Below are positions 22,919 to 31,378 of a DNA stretch of 47,917 nt, piece after piece. Numbering within the stretch: position 1 is the first letter of the stretch; each line of letters opens with the position of its first letter. A program made the position numbers and the translations under genes. This DNA comes from DATAFO01 sp046728015 (lineage in GTDB: Bacteria; Actinomycetota; Thermoleophilia; Solirubrobacterales; 70-9), in NCBI GenBank assembly GCA_046728015.1, contig JBKPDQ010000122.1, forward strand, positions 1-47,917, written 5' to 3'. Under the pieces are notes generated by a model. It was not told where the DNA came from and searched no databases. It was given only the letters and a program-made list of their open reading frames with translations.

Positions 22919-24796
22919 TCAGTTCTTCTGCCTGACCTTGAACCGGTACCGCGCCGGGGTGGGATCGGCGTTGCCGGCCTCGTCGATAGCCCAGACCCGG
23001 AAGGTGTGGCGGCCGATGCCGACCGTGCCATCGACCGGCGAGGAGCACGGCCTGGCCGGCTCGCTGTCGAGCTCGCACTCGAAGCTGAGCTCCGATGGCG
23101 GGCTGACATCGTCCTCCCCGTAGAACCCGAACCGCACCTCTACCGGCCCGCCCTCGCTGCGGATGTTCTTCTTCGGGCGGATCGTGAACTTCGTCTTTGG
23201 GGGGATGAGGTCGACGCCCGGCGGCGTCGGCACGAACTCGCCCTCCCGGAGCTCGACGGCCCCGACGTCCGCACCGTCGCCTCCTGCGGGGTTCGGGATG
23301 TCGAGGAGGTCCTGAGGCCGACTAAACCCGCGTTGGTCGGTCGTCAGGCCACCCGCGAGGCCCTGGTCGATCGCCGGGCTGGCCGATGCCGGGATCATCG
23401 TCTCCGTCGGCCCTCCGTTGTCGGCGAGCGGCCAGAGCAGGGCGGCGACTCCCTGTTGATCGGTGGGGTCGTCGAGTGAGCAGCTGTCGTCATCTGCGAG
23501 GTTGTGGCCCCGCGACTCGGCCGGGAGGACGTCTTCCCTGGACCGTGCACAGTTGTCGCCGCCGAGGGGCTCGGCGAGGATCGTACTAGTCAGCTCTGTC
23601 CCCGACTCCTCCTCGAAGAGGTTCGATCCCCGATTCGCCGCGTTCCGCGCGACCGTAGTGCTGGTAATGGGAAAGATCTCCCCCGGGCGGGAGGAAATCC
23701 CGCCGCCATCCCCGGTCGCCGTGTTCTCGGTGATGGTCGAGTTCGAGACCTGGGCGATATCGTGCATCAAGAGGCCGCCCCCATCGGCACTGGTCCCTGT
23801 CGCCGTGTTCCCGGAGATCGTTGACGCCGTGATCGTGGCCGCTTGGTCGACGAATATTCCGCCGCCACCTCTCGCCGCCGCGTTCCCACTCACGGTCGTC
23901 GTGTCGATCCTGACAATTGCGACGAAGCCCGCTTCGATGCCACCCCCCCTAAGACCCGCCGAGTTATTCCTCACCTCGCTCGAGATGATGAGTACCTCCG
24001 CAGCTGCCGACGCGACACCGCCTCCGTTTTCAGCCGCCGCGTTCCCGGCGATCAGGCTGTCGACGACGAACAGCTCCAGATGGGCCGACAGACCGCCGCC
24101 GCGAGTCGCGGAGTTCCCGGCCACGGTCGAATCCTCGATCGATGCTGGGCACGCCATCCCGCCGCCACCGCTCGCCGTATTCCCGGCGATCGTCGACGCG
24201 CTGACATTCGCCTCGCCAGCTGGCTCGCCATCCGAATTGCAATAGATCCCGCCACCGCCCCCGCCAGTGGAGTTGTCGCTGACCTCACTCGCGATCAGGT
24301 TCACAGAGGCGGACATCTCGACGTATATGCCTCCGCCGGAACCGTCGGCGTGGTTGCCGGTGATCGCGGTGTCGTGCACGGTCAGGGTGCCGGCGTTGTA
24401 GAGCCCACCGCCATCACCGCTCACGCTGCCGTCGGCGATCGTGAGTCCGGAGATGGTCACGACAAGGCCGGAGGCGATGTCGAAGATCCGATATTCGCCG
24501 CCTGTGTCGCGCCGCACGGTCAGCTGGTCCGCCCCGGGACCGGTGAGGTTCACCGCCTCCGACAGGGCCGGAAGCGCGCCCTGCAGGTCGATCGTTCCCG
24601 AGACGCCCGTGGCGTCGATGTCGTCGGCACCTTCCGCTGCGTTGGCGTCGAGGATCGCCCGGCGCAGCGAGCCGTCGCCGCTGTCGGCGGTATTCGTGAC
24701 TTCGAAGCTCGCCGCCTGCGCGGCGGCCGCCGGCACCAGCACACACACCGCCATCGCGCCTAACGCGACGAGCCGACTGCCTCTCTTTGCCCCCAT
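22919..24796 (-). CDS. Secreted right-handed beta-helix repeat protein with choice-of-anchor Q region
   Basis: 625 residues. A signal peptide (about 1-29, ending AAAQAAS) is followed by a long parallel beta-helix (about 30-430) built from degenerate repeats of the type STIxGNTAxxxGGGI. Then comes a 'choice-of-anchor Q'-like part (about 455-515: DNGGPTETM, SPAID, TDQRGFSRP, DVGAVE) and a C-terminal Ig-like domain (about 530-625) with PPKTKFTIRPKK and FECELD/PCSSP cysteines. This is a surface or exported adhesin or polysaccharide-binding type of protein; the ligand is unknown. Its placement between rplQ and truA is odd. Confidence 0.85.
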   Translation of the reverse strand: MGAKRGSRLVALGAMAVCVLVPAAAAQAASFEVTNTADSGDGSLRRAILDANAAEGADDIDATGVSGTIDLQGALPALSEAVNLTGPGADQLTVRRDTGGEYRIFDIASGLVVTISGLTIADGSVSGDGGGLYNAGTLTVHDTAITGNHADGSGGGIYVEMSASVNLIASEVSDNSTGGGGGGIYCNSDGEPAGEANVSASTIAGNTASGGGGMACPASIEDSTVAGNSATRGGGLSAHLELFVVDSLIAGNAAAENGGGVASAAAEVLIISSEVRNNSAGLRGGGIEAGFVAIVRIDTTTVSGNAAARGGGGIFVDQAATITASTISGNTATGTSADGGGLLMHDIAQVSNSTITENTATGDGGGISSRPGEIFPITSTTVARNAANRGSNLFEEESGTELTSTILAEPLGGDNCARSREDVLPAESRGHNLADDDSCSLDDPTDQQGVAALLWPLADNGGPTETMIPASASPAIDQGLAGGLTTDQRGFSRPQDLLDIPNPAGGDGADVGAVELREGEFVPTPPGVDLIPPKTKFTIRPKKNIRSEGGPVEVRFGFYGEDDVSPPSELSFECELDSEPARPCSSPVDGTVGIGRHTFRVWAIDEAGNADPTPARYRFKVRQKN

Positions 24797-24861
24797 TCTC
24801 GAGCGAGTCTAGCCCCGCCCAACAGGGCCGAGCAGCGGATTACTGCAAAGCGACCACGCCG

Positions 24862-25215
24862 TTAGACCAGCTCGAGAAAGACCATCTCGGTCGAGTCGGA
24901 GCGCCTCGGCCCAAGCTTGACGATCCGCGTGTAGCCGCCTTGCCGCTCGGCGTAGCGCGGGGCAACCTCCTCGAACAGCTTGTGGACCAGGAACTTGTCC
25001 TGGCCCAGCGCCGACAGGGCCTGACGGCGTGCGTGTAGGTCGCCGCGCTTGGCGAGGGTGATCAGCTTCTCGACTTTCGGCTTGACAGCACGGGCCTTCG
25101 CCTGCGAGGTCTGGATGCGCTCGTGCTCGATCAGCTCGCGCTGGAGGTTTCGCAGCAGCGCCTTGCGGTGGGCGGAGTCGCGACTGAGCTTGTTTCGCTG
25201 CCGGCGGTGCCGCAT
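24862..25215 (-). CDS. rplQ: 50S ribosomal protein L17
   Basis: 117 residues, near the peptide exit tunnel of the large subunit. Starts MRHRRQRNKLSRDSAHRKAL, the conserved L17 N-terminus, and ends in the GGYTRIVKLGPRRSD segment. It closes the alpha operon, 30 bp after rpoA. A 65-bp gap without features separates it from the beta-helix gene. Confidence 0.96.
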   Translation of the reverse strand: MRHRRQRNKLSRDSAHRKALLRNLQRELIEHERIQTSQAKARAVKPKVEKLITLAKRGDLHARRQALSALGQDKFLVHKLFEEVAPRYAERQGGYTRIVKLGPRRSDSTEMVFLELV

Positions 25216-25245
25216 GGCCTCAGATTATTCGCTGCCCCGCGCAGT

Positions 25246-26211
25246 TCACTCGCCGCGCAGGGCGAGGCCGAGCGCGTTGAGCGCCTCCTTGACCTCCTCG
25301 GTGGAGCGCCTGCCGAAGTTCGGGATCGCGTTGAGCTCCGACTCCGAGCGCTGGACCAGGTCGCCGACGGTCTGAATGCCGGCCCGCTTGAGGCAGTTGT
25401 AGGCGCGGACGCCGATCTCGAGCTCCTCGATCAGGCGATCGTCACCCTCGGCCGGGGCGAGCGGCGGATAGCCGGCCTCGGCGCCGTCGGCGCCGTCGCG
25501 GCTGGTCAGCTCCTCGACCCGATCGGCATCGGTGAAGATCGCCAGGCTCTTGATCAGGATCTCCGCGGCCTCGCGCAGCGCCGTGCCCGGCTCGATCGAG
25601 CCGTCGGTCTCGACCTCGAGTGAAAGCTTGTCGAAGTCGGTGCGCTGCCCGACGCGGGCGGAGTCGACCGCGTAGGACGCACGGCGGATCGGCGAGAAGA
25701 TCGAGTCGATCGGGATCACTCCGATCGGCTGATCCTCGTCCTTGTTCTCCTCCGCCGGCGAGTAGCCGCGGCCGCGACCGATCGTGAGGTAGATCTCGAG
25801 CTTGGTGCGCTTCTCGAGCGTCGCGATGTGGGCGTCGGGGTTGAGGATCTCCACGCCGGCTGGAAGGTCGATGTCCTTCGCCTTCACGTCGCCGGGCCCG
25901 GTGGCGACGAGCGGCGCCTCGACCTCGTCAGCATCCGTGTGCATGCGCACGACGACGTCCTTGAGGTTGAGGACGATGTCCGTGACATCCTCCTTGACCC
26001 CGGAGATGGTCGAGAACTCGTGCGCCACGCCCTCGACGCGGACGCTCTTGATCGCCGCACCGCCAAGCGAAGAGAGCAGGACCCGACGCAGGGAGTTGCC
26101 GAACGTGTAGCCGAAGCCCTTGTCGAGGGGCTCGATCGTGAACGTTCCGCGGTGCTCGTCGGTGCTCTCGCTGGAGATCTTTGGAATCTGGAACTCGGGC
26201 AGGGTGGTCAT
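25246..26211 (-). CDS. rpoA: DNA-directed RNA polymerase subunit alpha
   Basis: 321 residues. The N-terminal dimerisation domain (about 1-230) contains GFGYTFGNSLRRVLLSSL, and the C-terminal domain (about 250-321) contains VRAYNCLKRAGIQTVGDL with the DNA-binding Arg and Asn. The linker between them (about 228-250) is acidic. It nucleates RNA polymerase assembly and contacts UP elements and regulators. ATG 26211, 40 bp after rpsD. Confidence 0.97.
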   Translation of the reverse strand: MTTLPEFQIPKISSESTDEHRGTFTIEPLDKGFGYTFGNSLRRVLLSSLGGAAIKSVRVEGVAHEFSTISGVKEDVTDIVLNLKDVVVRMHTDADEVEAPLVATGPGDVKAKDIDLPAGVEILNPDAHIATLEKRTKLEIYLTIGRGRGYSPAEENKDEDQPIGVIPIDSIFSPIRRASYAVDSARVGQRTDFDKLSLEVETDGSIEPGTALREAAEILIKSLAIFTDADRVEELTSRDGADGAEAGYPPLAPAEGDDRLIEELEIGVRAYNCLKRAGIQTVGDLVQRSESELNAIPNFGRRSTEEVKEALNALGLALRGE

Positions 26212-26251
26212 TGCTTCCTCTTTGCGTTGTTGGTACGAAGACTTGTGAGCG

Positions 26252-26872
26252 CTACTTGGAGTAGAGCTCGACGATCAGCTGCTCCTCGACCGGCGAGACG
26301 ATCTCGCCGCGCTCCGGCAGGCGGAGCACCTTGGCGGTCAGCGCGTCGTGATCGGCCTGCAGCCAGGGCGGGACGACGGCCGTCAGCTCGGTCGCGGACC
26401 GCACGACGTCGGCGGCCCTGGACTCGGGCCGGATGGAGATCACGTCGTCGGGCCGGACCTGGTAGCTGGGGATGTCGACTCGGCGGCCGTTGACCATCCA
26501 GTGGCCGTGGCTGATCAGCTGGCGTGCCTGGCGCCGCGAAGCCGCGAAGCCCAGGCGAACGAGCACGTTGTCCAGCCGGCGCTCGAGCAGCTGCAGCAGG
26601 TTCTCGCCGGTGACGCCCGGCTGGCGAGCCGCCTTCTCGTAGTAGCGCCGGAACTGGCGCTCGAGCAGCTGGTAGTAGCGGCGCGCCTTCTGCTTCTCGC
26701 GCAGCTGCTGACGGTACTCGGAGGCCCGCACGCGCCCGCGCCCGTGCTCGCCCGGCGGATAGGAGCGCCGTTCCACGCCGCACTTCTCCGTCAGGCAACG
26801 CTGCCCCTTGAGAAACAGCTTCTGCCCCTCGCGGCGGCACTGCTTGCACTGCGGTCCGGTGTCGCGGGCCAT
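26252..26872 (-). CDS. rpsD: 30S ribosomal protein S4
   Basis: 206 residues. The N-terminal zinc-binding type is retained, with Cys pairs in CKQCRREG and CLTEKCG. The S4 RNA-binding domain is seen in RLDNVLVRLGFAASRRQARQ. S4 is a primary 16S binder and in many bacteria the autoregulator of this operon. Its ATG shares one base with the rpsK stop (TAATG). Confidence 0.97.
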   Translation of the reverse strand: MARDTGPQCKQCRREGQKLFLKGQRCLTEKCGVERRSYPPGEHGRGRVRASEYRQQLREKQKARRYYQLLERQFRRYYEKAARQPGVTGENLLQLLERRLDNVLVRLGFAASRRQARQLISHGHWMVNGRRVDIPSYQVRPDDVISIRPESRAADVVRSATELTAVVPPWLQADHDALTAKVLRLPERGEIVSPVEEQLIVELYSK

Positions 26873-27270
26873 TACAGACGCCTCCGCTTCTTCGGCCGGC
26901 AGCCGTTGTGGGCCTGCGGGCTCACGTCCTTGACCGTGGTCACCTGAAGGCCGGCCGCCTGCAGCGAGCGGATCGCGGTATCGCGCCCGGAGCCCGCGCC
27001 CTTGGCGTGGACCTCCACCCGCTCGAGGCCGTGCTCCATGCCCTTGCGGGCGGCGGAGTCGGCGGTCACCTGAGCGGCGAAGGGGGTCGACTTGCGCGAG
27101 CCCTTGAAACCGGCCGATCCGGCCGACTCCCAGCAGACGACGTTGCCGTCGGTGTCGGTGATGGTCACGATCGTGTTGTTGAAGCTCGTCTTGATGTGGG
27201 CGATGCCGTAGGCGATGTTCTTCTTCACCCGCCGACGGGAGCGACCCTTGCTGCGCTTTGGCTGAGGCAC
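26872..27270 (-). CDS. rpsK: 30S ribosomal protein S11
   Basis: 132 residues, platform protein of the small subunit. Conserved segments are HIKTSFNNTIVTITD, SAGSAGFKGSRKSTPFAAQ and the basic C-terminus AHNGCRPKKRRRL. The start is GTG 27270. Overlaps rpsD by one base. Confidence 0.97.
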   Translation of the reverse strand: MPQPKRSKGRSRRRVKKNIAYGIAHIKTSFNNTIVTITDTDGNVVCWESAGSAGFKGSRKSTPFAAQVTADSAARKGMEHGLERVEVHAKGAGSGRDTAIRSLQAAGLQVTTVKDVSPQAHNGCRPKKRRRL

Positions 27271-27282
27271 GTGGAGCTATCC

Positions 27283-27666
27283 CTACTTCGGCGCCGGGGC
27301 CTTCTTCTTCCCAGCGACGCTCATCTTCCTCGGGCCCTTGCGGCCCCGGGCGTTGGTCTTGGTGCGCTGGCCCCGAACCGGCAGCCCGCGTCGGTGGCGC
27401 AGACCGCGGTAAGAGCCGATCTCGCCGAGGCGTTTGACGTTCTGGGAGCGCTCGCGGCGCAGGTCGCCCTCGACCTCGCGCGACTCGACCGCTTCGCGCA
27501 GCTTGACCGTCTCGTCCTCGGTCAGGTCCTTGACCTTGGTGTCGGGGTCGACGCCGACCTGCTTCAGGATCTCGTTCGCGCTCGAGCGGCCGATGCCGTG
27601 CACGTAGGTGAGGCCGATCTCGGCTCGCTTGTCGGTTGGGATGTTCACGCCTGCAATTCGCGCCAT
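27283..27666 (-). CDS. rpsM: 30S ribosomal protein S13
   Basis: 127 residues, head protein contacting the P-site tRNA through its basic tail. Conserved start MARIAGVNIP, VHGIGRSSANEIL and RHRRGLPVRGQRTKTNAR. GAGGT lies 6 bases before ATG 27666. The C-terminal tail ends in a Lys/Pro/Ala stretch. Confidence 0.97.
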   Translation of the reverse strand: MARIAGVNIPTDKRAEIGLTYVHGIGRSSANEILKQVGVDPDTKVKDLTEDETVKLREAVESREVEGDLRRERSQNVKRLGEIGSYRGLRHRRGLPVRGQRTKTNARGRKGPRKMSVAGKKKAPAPK

Positions 27667-27679
27667 TAGAAACCTCTGA

Positions 27680-27793
27680 CTAGCCCTGCCGCTGCTTGTG
27701 ACGGGGGTTCGAGCAGATCACGTGCACCACGCCGCGACGCCGGATCACCCGGCATCTCTCACACATCGGCTTTACGGACGCTCGAACCTTCAT
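27680..27793 (-). CDS. rpmJ: 50S ribosomal protein L36
   Basis: A 37-residue protein starting MKVRASVKPMCERCRVIRR. Zinc ligands are C11, C14, C27 and H32, so it is the zinc-binding (C+) form. The ATG is at 27793 and the stop TAG at 27680-27682. It sits 13 bp upstream of rpsM, its usual position. The expected infA gene is not present between it and map. Confidence 0.95.
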   Translation of the reverse strand: MKVRASVKPMCERCRVIRRRGVVHVICSNPRHKQRQG

Positions 27794-27916
27794 CGCCCTC
27801 TCTCGGGTCGTATCGGACTGCTTACTCGAGAAGGCCCGCCGGTCCCAGGAGTCGGACCGCGGGCACCACTAGACGGCCCTGAGGCCGAGCGAGAAGGTTA
27901 GCAGGATGCCCCTTGC

Positions 27917-27940
27917 GTCCGTGCGTGGTCAGGCACGGAC
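27917..27940 (-). terminator. Hairpin between map and rpmJ
   Basis: GTCCGTGC/GCACGGAC perfect 8-bp stem with an 8-base loop, starting 11 bp after the map stop codon on the minus strand. No T tract. It may separate the secY-adk-map transcript from the alpha operon. The rest of the 158-bp gap (27794-27951) contains no infA-like frame. Confidence 0.45.
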
Positions 27941-27951
27941 TGGGGCCAGGA

Positions 27952-28728
27952 TCAGCCGCGTCTGCCCTCGTGCCAGGGGGTGAGGATGCGCGGGCCGTCC
28001 TCGGTGATGGCAACGGTGAACTCGAAGTGGGCCGCGAGCGAGCTATCGGCCGAGTAGACGGCCCAGCCGTCCTCGCCGAGGCGCACCTCTGGGCCCCCGG
28101 CGTTGACCATCGGCTCGATCGCCAGGACCATCCCGGCCTCGAGCGCGGGTCCGCGCCCCGGCTCGCCGTAATTGGGCACCTGCGGGTCCTCATGCATGTC
28201 GCGCCCCACGCCGTGGCCGACGAGGCTGCGGATGATCGAGAGCCCGTCGGACTCGACGCGGCGCTGAATGGCGTGTGAGATATCGCCGAGGTGATTGCCC
28301 GGCCGGGCCTGCTCGGTGCCGGCGTGCAGGGCCGCCTCGGTCGTCCCCAAGAGCTGCCTCGCCTCCGGCGTCACCGCGCCGATTGGCACCGTGATCGCGG
28401 CGTCGGCCACCCAGCCGTCCTTGGTCACTCCGACGTCGAGCGACAGGACGTCACCGCGTCGCATCTCGTAGTCGCCGGGAATCCCGTGGACGACCATGGA
28501 GTTCGGCGAGGCGCAGATGGATCCGGGAAAGCCGCGGTAGCCGAGGAAGGACGGCTCTGCGCCCTGGGACGTGATGAACCGCTCGGCCGCCTGATCGAGC
28601 TCGGCGGTCGTCACGCCGGGCCGGCACTTCGAGCGCAGCATGCGGAGGCAGCGCGCCTGGATCGAGCCGGCCGCCGCCATGGCTTCGATCTGGTCCGAGG
28701 TCTTGATGACAATTCCGCCGCGATACAT
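27952..28728 (-). CDS. map: Methionine aminopeptidase, type I
   Basis: 258 residues. It removes the initiator methionine from nascent proteins. Metal ligands lie in LSLDVG (Asp), VADAA (Asp), GHGVGRDMHE (His), AIEPM (Glu) and HFEFTV (Glu). N-terminal IKTSDQIEAMAAAG and PSFLGYRGFPGSICAS are conserved. ATG 28728 lies 10 bp after adk. There is no N-terminal zinc-finger extension of the kind seen in some actinobacterial MetAPs. Confidence 0.96.
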   Translation of the reverse strand: MYRGGIVIKTSDQIEAMAAAGSIQARCLRMLRSKCRPGVTTAELDQAAERFITSQGAEPSFLGYRGFPGSICASPNSMVVHGIPGDYEMRRGDVLSLDVGVTKDGWVADAAITVPIGAVTPEARQLLGTTEAALHAGTEQARPGNHLGDISHAIQRRVESDGLSIIRSLVGHGVGRDMHEDPQVPNYGEPGRGPALEAGMVLAIEPMVNAGGPEVRLGEDGWAVYSADSSLAAHFEFTVAITEDGPRILTPWHEGRRG

Positions 28729-28738
28729 CTCTGGCGCG

Positions 28739-29413
28739 CTAAAGCTGTTCTTCCATCTTCAGTGTGGCGATCAGTGCCCTGATCCTGTCACCCACGTCGT
28801 CCGGTGGCAAGGAGCCGTCTACCCGCCTCAGCAGGCCGCGACCCTCGTAGTAGGAGATCAGCGGCTCGGTCTTTTCGTGGTACTGCTCGAGGCGGTGCCG
28901 GATCACCTCCGGCTTGTCGTCGTCGCGGATCTCGAGCCGAGCGCCGCAGACGTCGCAGACGCCCTCGTTCTTGGGCGGGTCGAACTCGACGTGGAAGACG
29001 TGGCCGTTTTTGACGCACGTGCGCCGCCCGCCCAGCCTCCGCACGACCTCCTCGTCGGGAACCTCGATCAAGATCGCGGCCGTGATCCCACGGCCGAGTT
29101 CCGCCATCTTCGACTCCAAGGCTTCGGCCTGCGGGATCGTGCGCGGAAAGCCGTCGAGGATGAACCCGTCGGCCGCCTCCGGGCTGGCCACCCGCTCGGC
29201 GATCACGCCAACGATCACCTCGTCGGGGACGAGATCGCCCCGGTCCATGTACTCCTTCGCCTCGCGGCCCAGGTCGGTGCCCTCGCGCACGGCCGCGCGG
29301 AGGATGTCTCCGGTCGCATAGTAGGGGAGCCGGAAGTCCTCCTGCAGGCGCTCCCCCTGCGTTCCCTTGCCGCTCCCGGGCGGGCCCAGCAGGATCAGGT
29401 TCAGCTCCGACAC
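28739..29413 (-). CDS. adk: Adenylate kinase
   Basis: 224 residues, long form with a complete LID. P-loop GPPGSGKGTQ (10-19), LDGFPRT, and zinc-type LID cysteines around RTCVKNGHVF and CDVCGARL. It interconverts ATP + AMP and 2 ADP. GTG 29413 has AGGAG 5 bases upstream. Located in the classic secY-adk-map order. Confidence 0.96.
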   Translation of the reverse strand: MSELNLILLGPPGSGKGTQGERLQEDFRLPYYATGDILRAAVREGTDLGREAKEYMDRGDLVPDEVIVGVIAERVASPEAADGFILDGFPRTIPQAEALESKMAELGRGITAAILIEVPDEEVVRRLGGRRTCVKNGHVFHVEFDPPKNEGVCDVCGARLEIRDDDKPEVIRHRLEQYHEKTEPLISYYEGRGLLRRVDGSLPPDDVGDRIRALIATLKMEEQL

Positions 29414-29420
29414 GGAGCTC

Positions 29421-30692
29421 CTACTTCAGGAAGCCTTCGTAATTGCGCATCATCAGCTGCGCCTCGAGCTGCTTGACCGTGTCGAGCGCCACGCCGACGA
29501 CGATCAGGATCGAGGTGCCGCCGAAGAAGAAGTTCGCGGAAGTCTGGTTGATGAGGATCGTCGGCAACGCCGCGACCGCACCCAGGTAGAGGGCGCCGGG
29601 AAAGGTGAGCCTGGACAGGATCCGGTCTAGGTATTCGGCGGTAGGTCGCCCGGGTCTCACACCGGGGATGAAGCCCCCGTACTTCTTCAGGTTGTCGGCC
29701 TGGTCCACCGGGTTGAAGGTGACGGCCGTATAGAAGTAGGTGAAGATGATGATGAAGAAGACCTCGCCCACCACGTAGGCCCAGCTGTTGGGGGAAAAGA
29801 AGGCGGCGAAATCCAGTGCGGCGGGCGTGTTGAGCAGCTGGCCGATCGTCGGGGGGAAGGCCATGATCGAGGCGGCGAAGATGACCGGGATGACGCCGGC
29901 CATGTTCACGCGCAGCGGCAAGTAGGTGGACCCGCCCGTCGTCATCCGCCGGCCCACCACTCGCTTGGCGTACTGAACCGGGATCCGTCGCTGGCCCTCC
30001 TGGACGAAGACAATGCCGACGATCACTGCCAGTGCGACGAAGGGCATCATCACCACGAAGACCTGATCGGGGTTGTTCCACCAGCTCGAGATGCCGGGCG
30101 CGATCCCGGCCGCGATCGAAGCGAAGATCATCAGCGAGATCCCGTTGCCGATCCCTCGCTGCGTGATCAGCTCGCCCATCCACATCAACAGCGTGGTTCC
30201 GGCTGTCAGGGAGATCACGATCACGAACACCTTCGAGAACGTGAGCTCGCCGACTACGCTGGTCCCGGCCGAGTCCTGGAAGGACTGGAATAGGAACACG
30301 TAGCCGAGCGACTGGCCGAAGGCCAGGGCGACGGTGAGGTAACGGGTGTACTGGGTGATCTTCTGCTGGCCGACCTCGCCCTCCTTCTGGAGGCGCTCTA
30401 GGGCCGGCACCACCACCGTCAGCAGCTGGAGGATGATCGAGGCGGTGATGTAGGGCATGATCCCCAGCGCGAACAGCGACAGGCGCTGGAGGCTTCCGCC
30501 CGAGAACAGGTTCAGGAAGCCGAGGACGTTGCTGCCGGTGAAGTTGTCTTCGATCGACTCGACGGTGTCGATGTCGACGCCCGGCGCCGGGATGTACGCG
30601 CCGAGCCGGTAGAGCGCCAGCATCGCCAGCGTGAAGGCGATCTTGCGCCGGATCTCCGGGACCGCGAACGCGTTGGCAATGGTCTGCAGCAA
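29421..30692 (-). CDS. secY: Protein translocase subunit SecY
   Basis: 423 residues and ten predicted transmembrane helices; the pore of the general secretion channel. Recognisable parts are GAYIPAPGVD with the TM1 region, the plug region near FSGGSLQRLSLFALGIMPYI, and the cytoplasmic loops EGQRRIPVQYAKR and RPGRPTAEYLDRILSRLT that bind ribosome and SecA. The start is TTG 30692, 3 bp after rplO, preceded by GAGGG; no closer ATG or GTG fits. Confidence 0.96.
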   Translation of the reverse strand: MLQTIANAFAVPEIRRKIAFTLAMLALYRLGAYIPAPGVDIDTVESIEDNFTGSNVLGFLNLFSGGSLQRLSLFALGIMPYITASIILQLLTVVVPALERLQKEGEVGQQKITQYTRYLTVALAFGQSLGYVFLFQSFQDSAGTSVVGELTFSKVFVIVISLTAGTTLLMWMGELITQRGIGNGISLMIFASIAAGIAPGISSWWNNPDQVFVVMMPFVALAVIVGIVFVQEGQRRIPVQYAKRVVGRRMTTGGSTYLPLRVNMAGVIPVIFAASIMAFPPTIGQLLNTPAALDFAAFFSPNSWAYVVGEVFFIIIFTYFYTAVTFNPVDQADNLKKYGGFIPGVRPGRPTAEYLDRILSRLTFPGALYLGAVAALPTILINQTSANFFFGGTSILIVVGVALDTVKQLEAQLMMRNYEGFLK

Positions 30693-30695
30693 CGC

Positions 30696-31190
30696 CTAGC
30701 CCTCGATTACCTCGGTCGTCCCCCCGGCCTTCTCGATCTTCTCCTTCGCCGAGGCGCTGAACGCGTGCGCGCGGACCGTCAGCTTCTTCGAGACCTCGCC
30801 CCTCCCCAGCACCTTGACCGGATGGCGGCGCTTCGCCAGTCCCGCCTCGCGCAACGACTCCGGCGTCACCTCTGCCCCGGCGTTGAATCGCGCTTCGAGG
30901 TCGGAGACGTTGACCGGCTGGGTGTGGGTCCGGAAGGGCTCGAACGGCATCGACATCTTCTTGTGCGGGCCGCGCAGCTTGCGGGTTCGCATGTGGATCG
31001 GGTTCTGGCCGCCCTCGTACGCGGGCTTGCGCTTGTTGCCTGATCGCGCGCCGGCGCCCTTGTGGCCGCGCCCGGAGGTCTTGCCGACGCCCGAGCCGGC
31101 ACCTCGGCCCACGCGCTTGCGAGCCTTGCGCGAGCCGGGCTTGGGCCGCACCGAGTGCAGCCCGATCTCCTCAGGTCCCAGGCGGGCCAT
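30696..31190 (-). CDS. rplO: 50S ribosomal protein L15
   Basis: 164 residues, late-assembly large-subunit protein. The Gly-rich N-terminal region GRGAGSGVGKTSGRGHKGAG and GGQNPIHMRTRKLRG are characteristic, as is the C-terminal VKVLGRGEVSKKLTVRAHAF. Its ATG shares a base with the rpmD stop (TGATG). Confidence 0.97.
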   Translation of the reverse strand: MARLGPEEIGLHSVRPKPGSRKARKRVGRGAGSGVGKTSGRGHKGAGARSGNKRKPAYEGGQNPIHMRTRKLRGPHKKMSMPFEPFRTHTQPVNVSDLEARFNAGAEVTPESLREAGLAKRRHPVKVLGRGEVSKKLTVRAHAFSASAKEKIEKAGGTTEVIEG

Positions 31191-31378
31191 CAGGACTTGC
31201 CTTTCTCGTCGACCTCGACGAGGTGCCCCACGACCCTCAGCATGCCCTGAAGCTGCGGGGTGGCGGTCAACGTGGAGGTGCGCCCGATCTGGCCAAGCTT
31301 CAGCGACCGCAGCGTGTCGCGCTGCTTCGGGCTTGCGCCGTTCGCCGACCGAGTTTGTCTGAGCTTGATTTCAGTCAT
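31190..31378 (-). CDS. rpmD: 50S ribosomal protein L30
   Basis: 62 residues. The conserved core is KQRDTLRSLKLGQIGRTST followed by the GMLRVVGHLVEV segment. Overlaps both rpsE (1 bp) and rplO (1 bp), so translation of the three is probably coupled. Confidence 0.95.
   Translation of the reverse strand: MTEIKLRQTRSANGASPKQRDTLRSLKLGQIGRTSTLTATPQLQGMLRVVGHLVEVDEKGKS

Noticed and set aside
22919..24796. DNA repeat array resembling a CRISPR in the beta-helix gene
   Set aside because: The similarity is at protein repeat level (GNTAxxxGGG); DNA units and spacing are irregular.
27794..27951. infA gene in the map-rpmJ gap
   Set aside because: All frames lack IF-1 motifs and the gap is shorter than infA.
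27822..28193. Arg-rich minus-strand frame overlapping map
   Set aside because: Out-of-frame shadow of map with no family features.
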